A stretch of 49,063 nucleotides of DNA from an uncultured Corynebacterium sp. (lineage in GTDB: Bacteria > Actinomycetota > Actinomycetes > Mycobacteriales > Mycobacteriaceae): NCBI RefSeq assembly GCF_946221155.1, contig NZ_CAMIAN010000016.1, positions 1 to 49,063 of the forward strand. The letters run 5' to 3'. The translations under genes were made by a program, and so were the position numbers. The notes below the pieces were generated by a model. The model was not told the DNA's origin and ran no database searches. It saw only the letters and a program-made list of their open reading frames with translations. Each line of letters begins with the position of its first letter. The stretch's first letter is position 1. Shown here piece after piece: positions 42,471 to 49,063 of the stretch.

Positions 42471-42648
42471 TTTGGTTTCCAAAGCATACCGCATACAAAA
42501 GGGCCACGATGATCAGGCCAGGAAGCGCAAGGACACTGTGAGCCCCACCTTGATCGCTTCTGCAACCATCGGCTCTGAGTACCAGAGTTCTAGCAGGGGC
42601 CAACAGTCCCATGAGCGGCGTACGGTGCCCAAGAAGTAGGGTAGGGGC

Positions 42649-43950
42649 GTGAACAAGACCAACAGCGCAGAAACCGACGGTGCGGGAACTAGCGGCGCGG
42701 GAGCTGGTGCCGCGGTAGGTAGTGCAGCGGGCGCGCAGGGGCGTCTGTACGTGGACAACGCGGCGTCTCAGGCCTTGCGCCCCGAAGCTCAGGAGGCGAT
42801 GGAGCGTGCCGCGGAGCTGCTGAACCCCGCTGGCCAGTACAAGACCGGCCGCGATGCCCGCCGAAGCCTCGAGGATGCCCGCGAGCAGATCGCCGAACTT
42901 CTCGGCGCGGATGCAGCAGAGGTGATCTTCACCGGCTCCGGCACGGAGGCCGACAATATCGCCATACAGGGGCTCGCGTTTGGTTCGAAGGCCCACCGTG
43001 GCGCGCACGTCATCGCCAGCTCCGATATCGAACACCCCGCCGTGGTCGAGTCCGTCGACTGGCTCACGGCGGGACCACTCGATCTGGGATTTGAACGTGC
43101 GGTCCTTCCTGTGGACGCCGCCGGCCGTGTCCTCGCCGAAGACTGGATCGCCGGTCTAGAACGCGGCGCGGGCGCAGACGCTGTACAAGCTTCTCCGGAC
43201 ACTGCAGATGGGGCCAACGACCTGGCGTTGCTGACCTGCATGTGGGCCAACAACGAAACCGGCGCGATGCAGCCGGTGGAGCCACTCGCTAGCTTCGCCC
43301 GCAACAACGGCGTGCCTTTCCACACCGACGCAGTGCAGGCCGTCGGTCACATCCCCATTGACTTCCACGCCCTCGGCGCCACTACGCTGGCCGCCAGCGC
43401 CCACAAGTTCGGCGGCCCAAAGAACACAGGGCTCCTGCTCGCCCGCCGAGACGCGGACATCTTGAGCCCCGTGCGCGGAGGCGGCCAAGAGCGAAAACTC
43501 CGCTCCGGCACTGTGAACGTGCAGGGTGCGGTGGGATGCGCGGCGGCGCTGGCGTCATCAATAAAAGAACTAGAACAAGCAACCGCCAAATTGCGCATGG
43601 CGCGCGAGAGGCTACGGGCGGCGGCGCAAAGCATCGACGGTGTGCGGATCTGGACTCCCGAGGTCGGCGCGCTGCCCGGGCACCTGCATATGAGCTTCCC
43701 CGGCGCGGAGGGTGACTCACTGATCATGCTTTTGGACGCGGCAGGGGTGGACGCATCGACGGGCTCTGCCTGCAGCGCCGGGGTGAACCGCGCCAGCCAC
43801 GTGCTGACTGCCATGGGCGTACCAGTGGACGTGGCCCGGGGAGCGCTGCGTCTAACCCTGGGCGCGGACTTCTCTGACGCCCAGGTTGAGTACCTGGCGG
43901 GCATCCTGCCGCGCGTGGTTGAGCAGGCCCGCGCCGCCGGAATGGCCTAG
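42649..43950 (+). CDS. iscS: Cysteine desulfurase (NifS/IscS family)
   Basis: PLP enzyme that takes sulfur from cysteine as an enzyme persulfide. It has 433 residues. The N-terminal 30 residues are a Gly/Ala low-complexity stretch. The core starts at RLYVDNAASQALRPEA; the PLP lysine is Lys253 in SAHKFGGPKNTG and the persulfide cysteine is Cys375 in STGSACSAGVNR, on a short class-I-type loop. It starts at GTG 42649 after GTAGGGG. mnmA is 55 bp downstream, so its likely first client is tRNA thiolation; the same pair is adjacent in mycobacteria. Confidence 0.93.
   Translation: MNKTNSAETDGAGTSGAGAGAAVGSAAGAQGRLYVDNAASQALRPEAQEAMERAAELLNPAGQYKTGRDARRSLEDAREQIAELLGADAAEVIFTGSGTEADNIAIQGLAFGSKAHRGAHVIASSDIEHPAVVESVDWLTAGPLDLGFERAVLPVDAAGRVLAEDWIAGLERGAGADAVQASPDTADGANDLALLTCMWANNETGAMQPVEPLASFARNNGVPFHTDAVQAVGHIPIDFHALGATTLAASAHKFGGPKNTGLLLARRDADILSPVRGGGQERKLRSGTVNVQGAVGCAAALASSIKELEQATAKLRMARERLRAAAQSIDGVRIWTPEVGALPGHLHMSFPGAEGDSLIMLLDAAGVDASTGSACSAGVNRASHVLTAMGVPVDVARGALRLTLGADFSDAQVEYLAGILPRVVEQARAAGMA
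43551..43570 (-). repeat. Dispersed T-tract/TGACGCC element, copy 11 (antisense in iscS)
   Basis: The minus strand reads GTTCTTTTATTGATGACGCC. It shares 17 of 18 bases with the copy at 45871. On the coding strand it forces TCA TCA ATA AAA GAA CTA, a run of rare codons in this gene. Confidence 0.6.
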
Positions 43951-44005
43951 CTGGGCGGCCCAGCGGAATGGCCTAACCCGCCGGTACCCGAGTAGGGTGC
44001 CAAAC

Positions 44006-45193
44006 ATGCGAGTAGTAGCAGCAATGAGTGGCGGTGTGGATTCCGCCGTGGCGGCCTCCCGAGCACTGGAGGCCGGGCACGAAGTGATCGGCGTACACCT
44101 GGCGCTTTCCCAGTCCCCCGAGGCCGTGCGGGCGGGTTCGCGCGGGTGCTGCTCCCTGGAGGACTCCGCGGACGCGCGGCGCGTGGCCGACAAGCTGGGG
44201 ATCCCGTTCTACGTGTGGGACTTCTCCGACCGCTTCAAGGCCGACGTGATCGACGACTTCGTGGATTCCTACGCTATTGGCGAGACCCCGAACCCGTGCC
44301 TGCGCTGCAACGAGAAGATCAAGTTCGAGGCGCTGCTGGACCGCTCCATCGCGCTGGGATTCGATGCCGTGGTGACTGGGCACTACGCCCGCCTGCACGA
44401 TGGCGTGATGCGCCGCGGTGTGGATGCGAACAAGGACCAGTCTTACGTGCTGGGCGTGCTTACCGACGAGCAGCTGGCACACTGCATGTTCCCGGTCGGA
44501 GACACGATCAAGCCGGAGATCCGCGAAGAAGCGAAGGACCACGGTTTCGGTGTGGCCTCCAAGCCGGATTCCCACGACATCTGCTTCATTCCCGACGGGC
44601 AGACGCAGGCGTTCTTGGGCAAGCAGATCGGCCTGCGTCCGGGGCTGATGAAGGATCAGGATGGCTCGACAGTCGCGGAGCACGACGGCGTTTATGGCTT
44701 CACCATCGGCCAGCGCAAGGGATTAGGACTTCCGCGCGAGGGCCTGGATGGCAAGCCGCGCTATGTGACAGATATTGACGCCGCCACCGGCACAGTGACT
44801 ATTGGCAAGCGCGACGATCTACGTATCGGCGGGATCACTGCTGATCGACTGAAACGCCTGGACCCTGCCGTGCATGGACGCGAGTTTGAGTGCGAAGTAC
44901 AGGTGCGCGCCCACGGTGGGGTAGTGCCCGCCACCGCGCGGCTGGTGGACGACCCGGAGGGAACCACGCCGGCGGGGCGCGTCAAGAAGGAGGGCGAGAG
45001 CCCGTGGCGACTGGAGCTGGATCTGCACGAGCCGCTGCAAGGTGTGGCGCGCGGTCAGGCCGCTGTAGTCTACAAGCCGGACGCCGAAGGCGACATCCTG
45101 CTGGGCAGCGGCACCATCCGGGCCACCGCGCCGTGGAGCGACGCTGGAGCCGCTGGCAGCGCGGGCGAGCACGCAACGCCGGCAGAGGCGTAG
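44006..45193 (+). CDS. mnmA: tRNA-specific 2-thiouridylase
   Basis: ATP-dependent enzyme that puts the 2-thio group on U34 of tRNA for Lys, Glu and Gln. It has 395 residues. The PP-loop is SGGVDS (8-13). Catalytic Cys101 lies in TPNPCLRCNEKIKF and the persulfide Cys193 in SHDICFIPDG; GHYARL and the GQRKGLGL motif are present. The C-terminal beta-barrel is complete. ATG 44006 fits the family N-terminus (MRVVAAMSGG); an in-frame ATG upstream overlaps iscS and is not credible. Sulfur probably comes from the adjacent IscS. Confidence 0.95.
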   Translation: MRVVAAMSGGVDSAVAASRALEAGHEVIGVHLALSQSPEAVRAGSRGCCSLEDSADARRVADKLGIPFYVWDFSDRFKADVIDDFVDSYAIGETPNPCLRCNEKIKFEALLDRSIALGFDAVVTGHYARLHDGVMRRGVDANKDQSYVLGVLTDEQLAHCMFPVGDTIKPEIREEAKDHGFGVASKPDSHDICFIPDGQTQAFLGKQIGLRPGLMKDQDGSTVAEHDGVYGFTIGQRKGLGLPREGLDGKPRYVTDIDAATGTVTIGKRDDLRIGGITADRLKRLDPAVHGREFECEVQVRAHGGVVPATARLVDDPEGTTPAGRVKKEGESPWRLELDLHEPLQGVARGQAAVVYKPDAEGDILLGSGTIRATAPWSDAGAAGSAGEHATPAEA

Positions 45194-45200
45194 CACGGCG

Positions 45201-46316
45201 ATGGCAGAAAACACCGCACAGCCGGAGCCGATCGGGCGCCTCGGCTGGTGGGAGAACACCGTCACGGATCACGCGGAGGTGCGCGCCGCGATTCAGTCTG
45301 CGCTGACCCGCACGTGCGACGTGGACGAGGACACTGGCGTGCCGCCGGTTCTGTCGTTCCCGCGCTGCGGACGGGCGGGGGACCTCACGGCTCTAACGGC
45401 GAGCTTCGCGCAGCTGCCGATCCGTGCCAATCCCCGTGGCTGGGAGCTAACTGCCCACCCGAGCCTGGAATCCCGGCGTATGGATGGCTGGGTACGCGAG
45501 GCCACGGATGCCGCTGAGGAGCTACTGGCGGGCAAGGCTGAGCGACTGATGCTGCATGTCACCGGTCCGTGGACGTTCGGCGCCGAGGCAGAGTTCCGCG
45601 GCCACCCTGTGTTGCGCGATCGCCCGGCGTTTAAGGACTGCGCCCTGCACCTGGGCTTCGGCGTGGAGCAGGTCGCCGGCGCGTTGTCAGCGGCGCTTGG
45701 CTGCGAGGCCGTCATTGCACTCCACGAGCCCCGCGTCCGCGAGGTCATGGGCGGCCTGCCCGGCGCCACCCGCTTCGACACCATCCCCGCCGTCGACCGT
45801 GAATTCATCTACGGAGTGTGGCAGCGCTTCCAGCAGCAGGTCGCGCGCCCGGTGGTGCTGGATACGGGGTCTTTTATCGATGACGCCCTCTCGCACGCGC
45901 CCGGTTTCCACCGCATCCTGGTGCCTGCGGATCAATTGCGGACAACCAGCGGCAAAGACCTGGTTGGCGGGATGATCGGTCGCGGCCAGGGGATTGGCTG
46001 GGCGGTGTCCCAGGCGGCGCCATCGGCGGGCGGGGAGACTGCGGGCTCCCGAGGGCATGCTGTTGCGCATCCGAAGTCAGCCGGCGGGGAGGGGGCCGGC
46101 GCCCCTACCGAGGACGTCAGCGGGGCCGACGTGAAGGCCGCCGCGGGCGACATCGCCCGCGCCGTCCTAAGTCAGTGGACGCAGTGGACCCTGCCTGCCG
46201 ATGAGTTGCCGGGGCTGGTGGACATTGTGGTGCCCGAAGGCATGCGCACCGCCGCGCAGGCCTCCGTGGCTGCGGCGCGGGCGCGCCACGCGGCGGCCCT
46301 GCTCTGGCGCAATTGA
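45201..46316 (+). CDS. MetE-like (UROD/MetE superfamily) protein without zinc ligands
   Basis: A 371-residue protein resembling the C-terminal barrel of cobalamin-independent methionine synthase (TGPWTFGAEAEFRG, GVEQVAGALSAALGCEAVIALHEPRV). The zinc-binding H-x-C...C set of true MetE is not seen, so it is probably not a methionine synthase. A low-complexity Gly/Ala stretch interrupts it at about 272-315. A homologue at the equivalent place between mnmA and ligA is known in mycobacteria, where its function is also unclear. It begins 7 bp after mnmA, so they are co-transcribed, and ends 7 bp from the convergent reductase gene. Confidence 0.75.
   Translation: MAENTAQPEPIGRLGWWENTVTDHAEVRAAIQSALTRTCDVDEDTGVPPVLSFPRCGRAGDLTALTASFAQLPIRANPRGWELTAHPSLESRRMDGWVREATDAAEELLAGKAERLMLHVTGPWTFGAEAEFRGHPVLRDRPAFKDCALHLGFGVEQVAGALSAALGCEAVIALHEPRVREVMGGLPGATRFDTIPAVDREFIYGVWQRFQQQVARPVVLDTGSFIDDALSHAPGFHRILVPADQLRTTSGKDLVGGMIGRGQGIGWAVSQAAPSAGGETAGSRGHAVAHPKSAGGEGAGAPTEDVSGADVKAAAGDIARAVLSQWTQWTLPADELPGLVDIVVPEGMRTAAQASVAAARARHAAALLWRN
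45870..45890 (+). repeat. Dispersed T-tract/TGACGCC element, copy 12 (in MetE-like gene)
   Basis: TCTTTTATCGATGACGCCCT, coding SFIDDAL. It is the best match to the consensus together with the copy at 43551. Confidence 0.6.
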
Positions 46317-46323
46317 TTTCGCG

Positions 46324-47214
46324 CTAGAACTCCTCGTAGACCGCAGGGTCCTGGTTCTTCCGGCGCCCATCCGGGCGGCCCAGAGCGGTGATGGCCTCGA
46401 TCTCCGCGTCACTCAGCGTGACGTTCAGGGAGTCCAAGTTCTCGCGCTGCCGATCCTTCGAAGCCGCCTTCGGGATCGCCAACACCCCGCGGCCACGGTG
46501 CCACGCTAGAACTACCTGTCCGGGGGTTGCGGAGTGGGCGTCAGCAATCTCGGCGATGACCGGCTCCTCCAGAACCGCGCCGCGCAACAGCGGCGACCAG
46601 GCCTGCGTCACGATGCCGAGCTCGCGGTGCACCGCGACGGCTTCAGATTGGGGGAAGTGGGGGTGCAGCTCGATCTGGTTGACCACGGGGTACTCGCCGG
46701 TGGCGGCGTGGACGGCCTCCAGGTGCTCGGGCAGGAAGTTGCACACGCCCACGTGGCGGATCAGCCCGCGTTCGCGCAGCTCCAGCAGCGTTTCGAAGGC
46801 TTCGACATAGTGGCCCTGCTTGGGATTCGGCCAGTGGATGAGGTGCAGGTCGATGCGGTCCAGGCCTAAGCGGAAGAGGGATTCCTCGACGGAAGCGACA
46901 GCGTCGTCGTGGCGCTGGTAACGGCCGGGCAGCTTGGAGGTGACGATCACCTCGTCGCGAGAGATCGCGCTGGCAGAGTCCGCGGCGTCAGGTGCGCCCG
47001 CGGTTCCGGTTGCTGCGGCGCCGGGCGCTGGGAAGCCAGTCGCAGCGCGAATCCCCGCGCCCACCGCGCCCTCGTTCTCGTAGTTGTAGGCCGTGTCGAT
47101 CAGACGGTAACCCGCGCGGATGCCCGCAGCCACAGAGTCCGCGCCCGCCTGGCCCTGCATCTTGTAGGTGCCGAGCCCAATTTCCGGGAGGGAAAGTGCT
47201 GTGGTTTCAGTCAT
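46324..47214 (-). CDS. Aldo/keto reductase
   Basis: NADPH-dependent reductase of the AKR superfamily, (beta/alpha)8 barrel. It has 296 residues. The catalytic tetrad is complete: Asp40, Tyr45 (LIDTAYNYENE), Lys94 (VTSKLPG) and His127 (HLIHWPNP). The C-terminal cofactor site reads AIPKAASKDRQREN. Residues 60-84 hold an Ala/Gly/Pro-rich insertion (APGAAATGTAGAPDAADS) where AKRs normally have a short loop. GAGAGGCAGG precedes the ATG. Substrate is unknown; 2,5-diketogluconate reductase-like enzymes are the nearest by look. A perfect palindrome lies 48 bp upstream. Confidence 0.92.
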   Translation of the reverse strand: MTETTALSLPEIGLGTYKMQGQAGADSVAAGIRAGYRLIDTAYNYENEGAVGAGIRAATGFPAPGAAATGTAGAPDAADSASAISRDEVIVTSKLPGRYQRHDDAVASVEESLFRLGLDRIDLHLIHWPNPKQGHYVEAFETLLELRERGLIRHVGVCNFLPEHLEAVHAATGEYPVVNQIELHPHFPQSEAVAVHRELGIVTQAWSPLLRGAVLEEPVIAEIADAHSATPGQVVLAWHRGRGVLAIPKAASKDRQRENLDSLNVTLSDAEIEAITALGRPDGRRKNQDPAVYEEF

Positions 47215-47261
47215 TCGATCCTGCCTCTCAACTCTTTTGATTTTTGCTGTTTGTGGTCTGC

Positions 47262-47275
47262 ACAGAAATTTCTGT
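47262..47275. promoter_or_regulatory. Perfect 14-bp palindrome ACAGAAATTTCTGT
   Basis: It lies in the 63-bp gap between the ligA stop and the aldo/keto reductase start, on the upstream side of the latter. Size and symmetry fit an operator for a dimeric repressor. A small ligA terminator is also possible, but the arms have no loop and no T-run follows. Confidence 0.5.
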
Positions 47276-47277
47276 AT

Positions 47278-49063
47278 CTAGTCGTCCACGCTACCGGCGC
47301 TGGCTCCCGCACCATCGTCGGAACTGGGAGCGCCGCTTTCCAGCAGCTCCTTGAAGGCTGCCTCATCCAGCACGGGCACGCCCAGGTCCTCGGCCTTCTT
47401 CAGCTTGGAGCCAGCCTTCTCACCTGCTACCAGGAAGTCTGTCTTCTTAGACACGCTGCCCGCCGCCTTGCCGCCGCGAGCCTCGATGGCCTCCTTCGCT
47501 GCCGTACGGTCGAAGTCCTCCAGTGAGCCGGTGACCACGATCGTTAGGCCTTCCAGCAGCGCGGAATCCACGCCTTCCGCTTCGCCGGAAGCTTCTCCAG
47601 CCTCCCTACGCATCCGCACGCCCGCTGCCGCCCAGCGGTCCACGATCCGGCGGTGCCATTCCACCGTGAACCAATCCGATATCGACTCCGCGATCGTCTC
47701 GGCCACACCGTCGATGCCGGCCATCTCCTCCACTGAGGCGGAAGCGATGTCTTCCACCGACTCGAAGTGCTTCGCCAAAGCCTTCGCCGCAGTCGGACCC
47801 ACGTGCCGAATCGACAGTGCAACCAGCACCCGCCAAAGGTCTGCCTCCTTCGCGGACTGTAGCTTTTCCAGCAAGGTCTCGCCGGACTTATTCAGCTTCC
47901 CGGCCTTCGTCGCATAAGAACTGGTCTTCTCCAGATCCTCGGCGCTCAGGTCGAACAGCTCCGACTCGTCGGCCAGCACGCCGGAGTGGATCAGATCATA
48001 AGCGCCCTTTTCCCCCAAAGCGTCGATATCAAACGCCTTGCGGGAAGCCAGGTACGTCAACCGGGTATGCAACTGGCCGGGACAGTATTGAGTGTTGGGG
48101 CAACGCCAGTCGGCGTCACCAACCTTCGAAGGAGCCAAACGGGTGCCGCACTCGGGGCAGAACGTCGAAAATAGGAAAGGCCGCTCCGCACCCGTGCGCT
48201 TATCCTCGACCGGGCCCAGCACCTCCGGGATGACCTCGCCGGCCTTACGAATGGTGATCGTATCGCCCAGCATCACGCCCTTGCGGTGCGCCTCCGTCGG
48301 GTTGTGCAGCGTGGCCATCGAGACCGTGGATCCTGCGACGTACTTCGGCGCCATGACGGCATAAGGCGTGGCGCGACCCGTGCGGCCGATGCCGACGCGG
48401 ATGTTGTGCAGCGTGGTCATCGCCTCCTCCGGCGGGTACTTGTAGGCGATCGCCCAGCGTGGGGCACGGCTGGTGTGGCCCAGCTCCAGCTGCTCTTCCA
48501 GGGAATCGACCTTGACGACCAGCCCGTCCATCTCGTGCGCCGCGTCGTGCCGGTGGTTTCCCCAGTACTCGACCTGCTGCTGGACCTCCTTGGCAGAGTG
48601 AACCTGCTTGGTATACGGGCTAACCGGCAGCCCCCACGCGGCAATCGCGCGGTACGCATCGTGCTGGGAAGCTGGAGAGAAGCCCTCGCGCGCGCCGATA
48701 CCGTGGCAAATCAACTTCAGTGGGCGCTTGGCCGTGTCCGCGGAATTCTTTTGCCGCATCGCGCCGGCGGCGGCGTTGCGAGGGTTGGCGAACATCTTCA
48801 GCCCCTCGGCTTGGCGCTGGGCATTCATGGCGGCAAAGTCCTCGACGTCGATGAACACCTCGCCGCGGATTTCCACCAGAGCCGGGACGGGGAACTCGTC
48901 AGTGCCGTGGAGGGTATCCGGGATGTCGTCGAGGGTCCGCGCGTTGTGGGTGATGTCCTCGCCCGTCGTACCGTCGCCGCGGGTCAGCGCGAGCTCCAGC
49001 TGGCCGTCGATGTAAAGGAGGTTGATTGACGCCCCGTCGATCTTCAACTCCGTCAGATATGTC
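47278..49063 (-). CDS. ligA: NAD-dependent DNA ligase, N-terminus outside window
   Basis: Essential ligase that seals nicks with NAD+. The visible 595 residues begin just before the adenylated lysine (codon 49042-49044, motif TELKIDGAS), so the N-terminal Ia domain and part of the adenylation domain lie beyond the right edge. Then come the OB-fold, a zinc finger with four cysteines (CPECG and CPNTQYC), the helix-hairpin-helix region (HVGPTAAKALAKHF, IDGVAETIAESI) and a C-terminal BRCT domain (GLTIVVTGSLEDFDR). The frame is open to the window end. Confidence 0.96.
   Translation of the reverse strand, partial: TYLTELKIDGASINLLYIDGQLELALTRGDGTTGEDITHNARTLDDIPDTLHGTDEFPVPALVEIRGEVFIDVEDFAAMNAQRQAEGLKMFANPRNAAAGAMRQKNSADTAKRPLKLICHGIGAREGFSPASQHDAYRAIAAWGLPVSPYTKQVHSAKEVQQQVEYWGNHRHDAAHEMDGLVVKVDSLEEQLELGHTSRAPRWAIAYKYPPEEAMTTLHNIRVGIGRTGRATPYAVMAPKYVAGSTVSMATLHNPTEAHRKGVMLGDTITIRKAGEVIPEVLGPVEDKRTGAERPFLFSTFCPECGTRLAPSKVGDADWRCPNTQYCPGQLHTRLTYLASRKAFDIDALGEKGAYDLIHSGVLADESELFDLSAEDLEKTSSYATKAGKLNKSGETLLEKLQSAKEADLWRVLVALSIRHVGPTAAKALAKHFESVEDIASASVEEMAGIDGVAETIAESISDWFTVEWHRRIVDRWAAAGVRMRREAGEASGEAEGVDSALLEGLTIVVTGSLEDFDRTAAKEAIEARGGKAAGSVSKKTDFLVAGEKAGSKLKKAEDLGVPVLDEAAFKELLESGAPSSDDGAGASAGSVDD

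Noticed and set aside
42329..42565. N-terminal extension of the AAA ATPase to 482 residues
   Set aside because: The extra part is translated from the 10-bp repeat arrays and looks unlike protein; ATG 42328 with an AGGG upstream is preferred.
42388..43035. Minus-strand frame covering the decamer array and the start of iscS
   Set aside because: It is a shadow of iscS extended through the repeat array, without a domain.

Overview
This 49-kb window is a stretch of actinobacterial chromosome, almost certainly from a Corynebacterium. The gene order is corynebacterial: argS-lysA-hom, then rho-prfA-prmC-sua5-wecA running into the ATP synthase operon, then nucS, glgB/glgE, etfBA, and iscS-mnmA-(MetE-like)-ligA. 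The DNA is G+C rich. A NucS/EndoMS mismatch endonuclease, a GlgE maltosyltransferase and an Asn/Arg-rich insertion in Rho are all typical of Actinobacteria. The co-directional, compact hom-thrC-thrB order and the short ThrC resemble mycobacteria more than C. glutamicum; I suspect the lipophilic C. jeikeium/urealyticum side of the genus, but the species is not determined.

Layout. 1-4.5 kb: the end of an unknown gene and an SbcD/SbcC-like nuclease-ATPase pair that lacks the zinc hook (YhaO/YhaN-like). 4.5-5.9 kb: two lipoproteins, divergently transcribed, and a tRNA-Arg(CCG). 5.9-12.6 kb: argS, lysA, hom, thrC, thrB (arginyl-tRNA charging, lysine and threonine synthesis). 12.6-15.2 kb: a DedA membrane protein and an acyl-CoA ligase, both on the minus strand. 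15.4-21.7 kb: rho, prfA, prmC, sua5, wecA and an AtpI-like protein (transcription and translation termination, tRNA t6A, cell-wall lipid-linked sugar). 22.1-29.3 kb: complete F1Fo ATP synthase operon atpBEFHAGDC with its own promoter and a clear terminator. 29.4-31.8 kb: DUF2550-type membrane protein, nucS, and a thioredoxin-fold/TPR protein without redox cysteines. 31.8-36 kb: glgB and glgE on the minus strand (alpha-glucan synthesis from maltose-1-phosphate). 36.1-39.2 kb: ABC ATPase, Nudix hydrolase, THUMP-like methyltransferase. 39.3-41.1 kb: etfB-etfA with promoter and terminator. 41.1-42.3 kb: an orphan AAA/STAND-type ATPase. 42.6-46.3 kb: iscS-mnmA (tRNA 2-thiouridine) and a MetE-like protein. 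46.3-49.1 kb: aldo/keto reductase and ligA, which runs off the right edge.

The window is mostly housekeeping and I see no prophage, insertion sequence, CRISPR array or rRNA. The unexplained signals lie between and across genes. First, a dispersed degenerate element (a T-rich tract followed by RTGACGCC, best form TCTTTTATYGATGACGCC) occurs about a dozen times on both strands, inside and outside genes, and imposes unusual A/T-rich codons where it falls in genes. Second, two arrays of tandem repeats phased at about 10 bp, one DNA helical turn, lie at 30591-30660 (TTCTAGA units, after nucS) and 42341-42470 (upstream of the orphan ATPase). I consider these the best candidates for something undescribed.
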